Shown: positions 51,396 through 53,174 of the stretch, in pieces | Layout of the letters: every line of letters begins with the position of its first letter | How positions within the stretch are numbered: the first letter of the stretch is position 1 | From: Anaeromusa acidaminophila DSM 3853 | Lineage (GTDB): Bacteria > Bacillota > Negativicutes > Anaeromusales > Anaeromusaceae | Assembly: GCF_000374545.1 (NCBI RefSeq) | Contig: NZ_KB894605.1 | Location: 1 to 53,174 of the forward strand | Reading direction: 5' to 3' | Length of the DNA stretch: 53,174 nucleotides | Program-made: the position numbers and the translations under genes | Notes under the pieces: model-generated | What the model was told of the DNA's origin: nothing | Seen by the model: the letters and a program-made list of their open reading frames with translations, nothing else | Databases searched by the model: none

Positions 51396-52873
51396 AGCTG
51401 CACCAAACTTTTTGCAATTTCCAGCAGCGTAAGCACCCCAGCGCCGCTGCCTCCTTTCACCCAAGCCCCTGACGTCTTAAGTAGTGTCGCAGTACCGGCA
51501 ATATCCAAATGTGCCCAAGGCGTTTCCTTGGCGAAAGCGCCGATAAAAAGGCCGCCTGTAATCATACCGCCATAGCGGCCTCCGGTATTTTTCAAATCCG
51601 CTATATCGCTTTTCAATAGCTCCGCATATTCTTCATCATGCGGCATCAGCCAAGTTTTTTCTCCAGCTCGCTCACCGGCCGCCACAATCAAATCAGTCCA
51701 GGCTGAATCATTTCCCAAAAGACCGCTGCGCACTCGCCCTAAAGCCACCATGCAAGCGCCGGTAAGAGTCGCTACGTCAATAATGCGCTGCGCTCCCTCG
51801 TGCCGGGCGTACGCCACGGCATCCGCCAAAATAAGCCTTCCTTCTGCATCAGTGTTAATTACTTCAATCGTCTGTCCGTCCATAGCGGTCACTATATCTC
51901 CCGGTTTTAGGGCTTTGCCGGAAGGCATATTTTCGGTACAAGGAAGCACCGCCAAAAGATTCACTGGCAATTTTAAAGCGGCAATCGCATCCATCGCCGC
52001 CAGGACGGCAGCCGCTCCTGACATATCGTCTTTCATTTCCTGCATGCCCTCGCCCGGCTTTAAGCTGATGCCGCCACTGTCAAAAGTAATGCCTTTGCCT
52101 ACGAAAGCCGCATCCCAGGGCTTACCCTTTATACCGCCGCAATAGCGCAGCACAATAAGCCTAGGCGGCACATCACTTCCCTGCGCCACTGCGCTCAACG
52201 CCCCCATGCCGGCAGCTTTTATCCGCTTAGCGTCCCAAACATCAACATCCATGCCATGCAGCGTCGCCAAGCGCTGCGCTTCTTCCGCCATTTTTTCCGG
52301 TGTCATAACCGCCGCCGGCTGATTGACCCAATTTCTAGCCTGCAGCACGGCTTCCGCCGTTACAATGGCGCTTTGCAGCGTTTTTTCCAACAAAGGAGTT
52401 ATTGCCCGCTGGCTTTGAAAGAATACTGTCTGTAGTACGGGTTCTTTCTTTTTACTCTTATAGCAATCGAAGCGATATCCTCCCAGGATAGCTCCCAAAG
52501 CCGCTTCATAAGCGCTCTCTTCGAGCGTCAATCCCAGTTCATCAAGAAGAATAACACTTTGAGATATTTTAGCCTTTTCCAACGCGCGCACCGCTTGTCC
52601 TAAACAAAAACGAACCCCTTGGACATTCAGTTGCTCACGTTTTCCAAATTGCAGCAATAGAAAATCAGGCATAGTATCTAGGCAGGAACGAAGCAGGTAC
52701 GTATCGCCCTTGTCATTGCAGCAGACGCCCTGCTGCAGCCAAGCGCTCAAACGTCCCTGCAACTGCGCATCTACTTTCTTCCCTTCTTCTCCCATGAAGG
52801 TATCTCCTTGAAAGACCGGCAAAACAATTGCGGCCCCTTTTACCGTTTTCTTTCCAAGCCACTCTATTTTCAT
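51392..52873 (-). CDS. pepA: Leucyl aminopeptidase (M17)
   Basis: This 493-residue cytosolic enzyme releases N-terminal amino acids from peptides. The metal and catalytic blocks are VGKGITFDSGGISLKPGEGM, MKDDMSGAAAVL and NTDAEGRLILADA. The start is the ATG at 52873, eight bases after AGAGGTG (52882-52888); an ATG two codons earlier is too close to that site. It is followed by the PHP gene with a four-base overlap. The IS200-like element ends just upstream of this ribosome site, so the native promoter is probably displaced. Confidence 0.95.
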   Translation of the reverse strand: MKIEWLGKKTVKGAAIVLPVFQGDTFMGEEGKKVDAQLQGRLSAWLQQGVCCNDKGDTYLLRSCLDTMPDFLLLQFGKREQLNVQGVRFCLGQAVRALEKAKISQSVILLDELGLTLEESAYEAALGAILGGYRFDCYKSKKKEPVLQTVFFQSQRAITPLLEKTLQSAIVTAEAVLQARNWVNQPAAVMTPEKMAEEAQRLATLHGMDVDVWDAKRIKAAGMGALSAVAQGSDVPPRLIVLRYCGGIKGKPWDAAFVGKGITFDSGGISLKPGEGMQEMKDDMSGAAAVLAAMDAIAALKLPVNLLAVLPCTENMPSGKALKPGDIVTAMDGQTIEVINTDAEGRLILADAVAYARHEGAQRIIDVATLTGACMVALGRVRSGLLGNDSAWTDLIVAAGERAGEKTWLMPHDEEYAELLKSDIADLKNTGGRYGGMITGGLFIGAFAKETPWAHLDIAGTATLLKTSGAWVKGGSGAGVLTLLEIAKSLVQL

Positions 52874-52897
52874 CGTCATTACACCTCTTAAAAAAGT

Positions 52898-53027
52898 CAT
52901 GACCGCCCGTTAAACGGGCGGCATGCACCAGCCCTATAAGGGCTGATTACTAGCGGCACCTAAAAGTGCTGCTTTTCACTTCGTTCAAGCCATCTTTGCA
53001 CTTGGTACTAGCTACCCCTGAAGGGGT
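52898..53027. repeat. Chain of four hairpins at the IS200-type right end
   Basis: Four palindromes lie in 130 bases: CCGCCCGT/ACGGGCGG (52903-52921, extended by CATG on both sides with one unpaired base at 52902), CAGCCCT/AGGGCTG (52929-52945), AGCGGCAC/GTGCTGCT (52952-52973, one G-U) and ACCCCT/AGGGGT (53014-53027, inside the end of tnpA). The first has the imperfect stem with a bulged T on the tnpA strand that IS200/IS605 transposases recognise. Confidence 0.7.
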
Positions 53028-53174
53028 CTTCTAACTCTTTTACACTAATTTTATCCATCATTTGATCTGCTTTCTCTTGTTCTCTTATATACTTTTTTAT
53101 TGTAGCTTCATTAAGGCCAACTGTACTCACATAATATCCAATTGACCAGAAATGTCGATTCCCAAATTTGTATT
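53008..53174 (-). CDS. tnpA: IS200/IS605-family TnpA transposase, 3' part only
   Basis: The last 55 codons of a Y1 transposase run off the right edge of the window. It reads YKFGNRHFWSIGYYVSTVGL, then NEATIKKYIREQEKADQM and ends PFRGS. The FWSIGYYVSTVG strand and the following helix ATIKKYI, with the probable nucleophilic Tyr, match IS200/IS605 TnpA. These enzymes move single-stranded DNA using hairpin ends. The N-terminal half with the HUH motif lies outside the window, so integrity cannot be judged. No TnpB is visible. Confidence 0.85.
   Translation of the reverse strand, partial: YKFGNRHFWSIGYYVSTVGLNEATIKKYIREQEKADQMMDKISVKELEDPFRGS

Noticed and set aside
52898-53027. CRISPR array or omega-RNA-like guide
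   Set aside because: The hairpins differ from each other in sequence and spacing, there are no repeated spacers, and no TnpB or Cas gene is visible in the window.

Overview
The window is chromosomal DNA from a Firmicutes bacterium, most like the Negativicutes (Sporomusa-type anaerobes). This placement is an inference from gene order and families. Firmicutes hallmarks are the infC-rpmI-rplT operon with an attenuator leader, a T-box before thrS, an ispH-rpsA fusion, scpA-scpB-dacB-rluB in the spore-former order, and strong Shine-Dalgarno sequences. Almost every host gene reads on the minus strand. The plus-strand exceptions are the IS30 transposase at the left edge and one polysaccharide deacetylase. 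No rRNA, tRNA, CRISPR array or prophage was recognised.

Layout, left to right. 1-1220: a complete IS30-family element. 1.4-6.1 kb: class II aldolase, then rplT, rpmI, infC (probably an AUU start) behind an L20-type leader, thrS behind a T-box, and a small PH/GRAM-like gene. 6.5-8.2 kb: a siroheme reductase with a DUF1858 tail and an unknown partner, under a CRP/FNR-type palindrome centred about -41.5. 8.4-10.5 kb: an AT-richer topB. 10.6-13.6 kb: folE2-queC-queE-HD protein (deazapurine/queuosine). 13.6-16.7 kb: fni and ispH-rpsA (isoprenoids and S1). 16.8-21.3 kb: CstA transporter with a LytS/LytTR two-component system, resembling the pyruvate-sensing BtsSR/BtsT module. 21.3-26.3 kb: plsC, cmk, aroA, aroF and a flavoprotein. 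26.5-31.3 kb: rluB, dacB, scpB, scpA, trpS and an M50 protease. 31.5-37.6 kb: deacetylase, guaB, VanW protein, PRC-barrel protein and a membrane/helical-repeat protein. 37.7-48.8 kb: a long miaB-mutS-mutL-methyltransferase-miaA-hfq-hflX-PLP lyase run. 48.9-52.9 kb: two half-size TSUP transporters, a P-loop/Asp23 fusion, a PHP phosphoesterase and pepA. 52.9-53.2 kb: the 3' end of an IS200/IS605-type element.

The genes are mostly housekeeping (translation, isoprenoid, aromatic amino acid, envelope, mismatch repair and tRNA modification), arranged in tight operons with 1-8 base overlaps. The most unusual items are:
- the JAMM-like domain on the N-terminus of HflX;
- the P-loop NTPase fused to an Asp23-like domain;
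- the split TSUP permease pair;
- the siroheme reductase/unknown protein pair with a textbook CRP/FNR operator;
- the IS200-type right end, a chain of hairpins abutting the pepA ribosome binding site.
I found no single large undescribed defence or mobile system.
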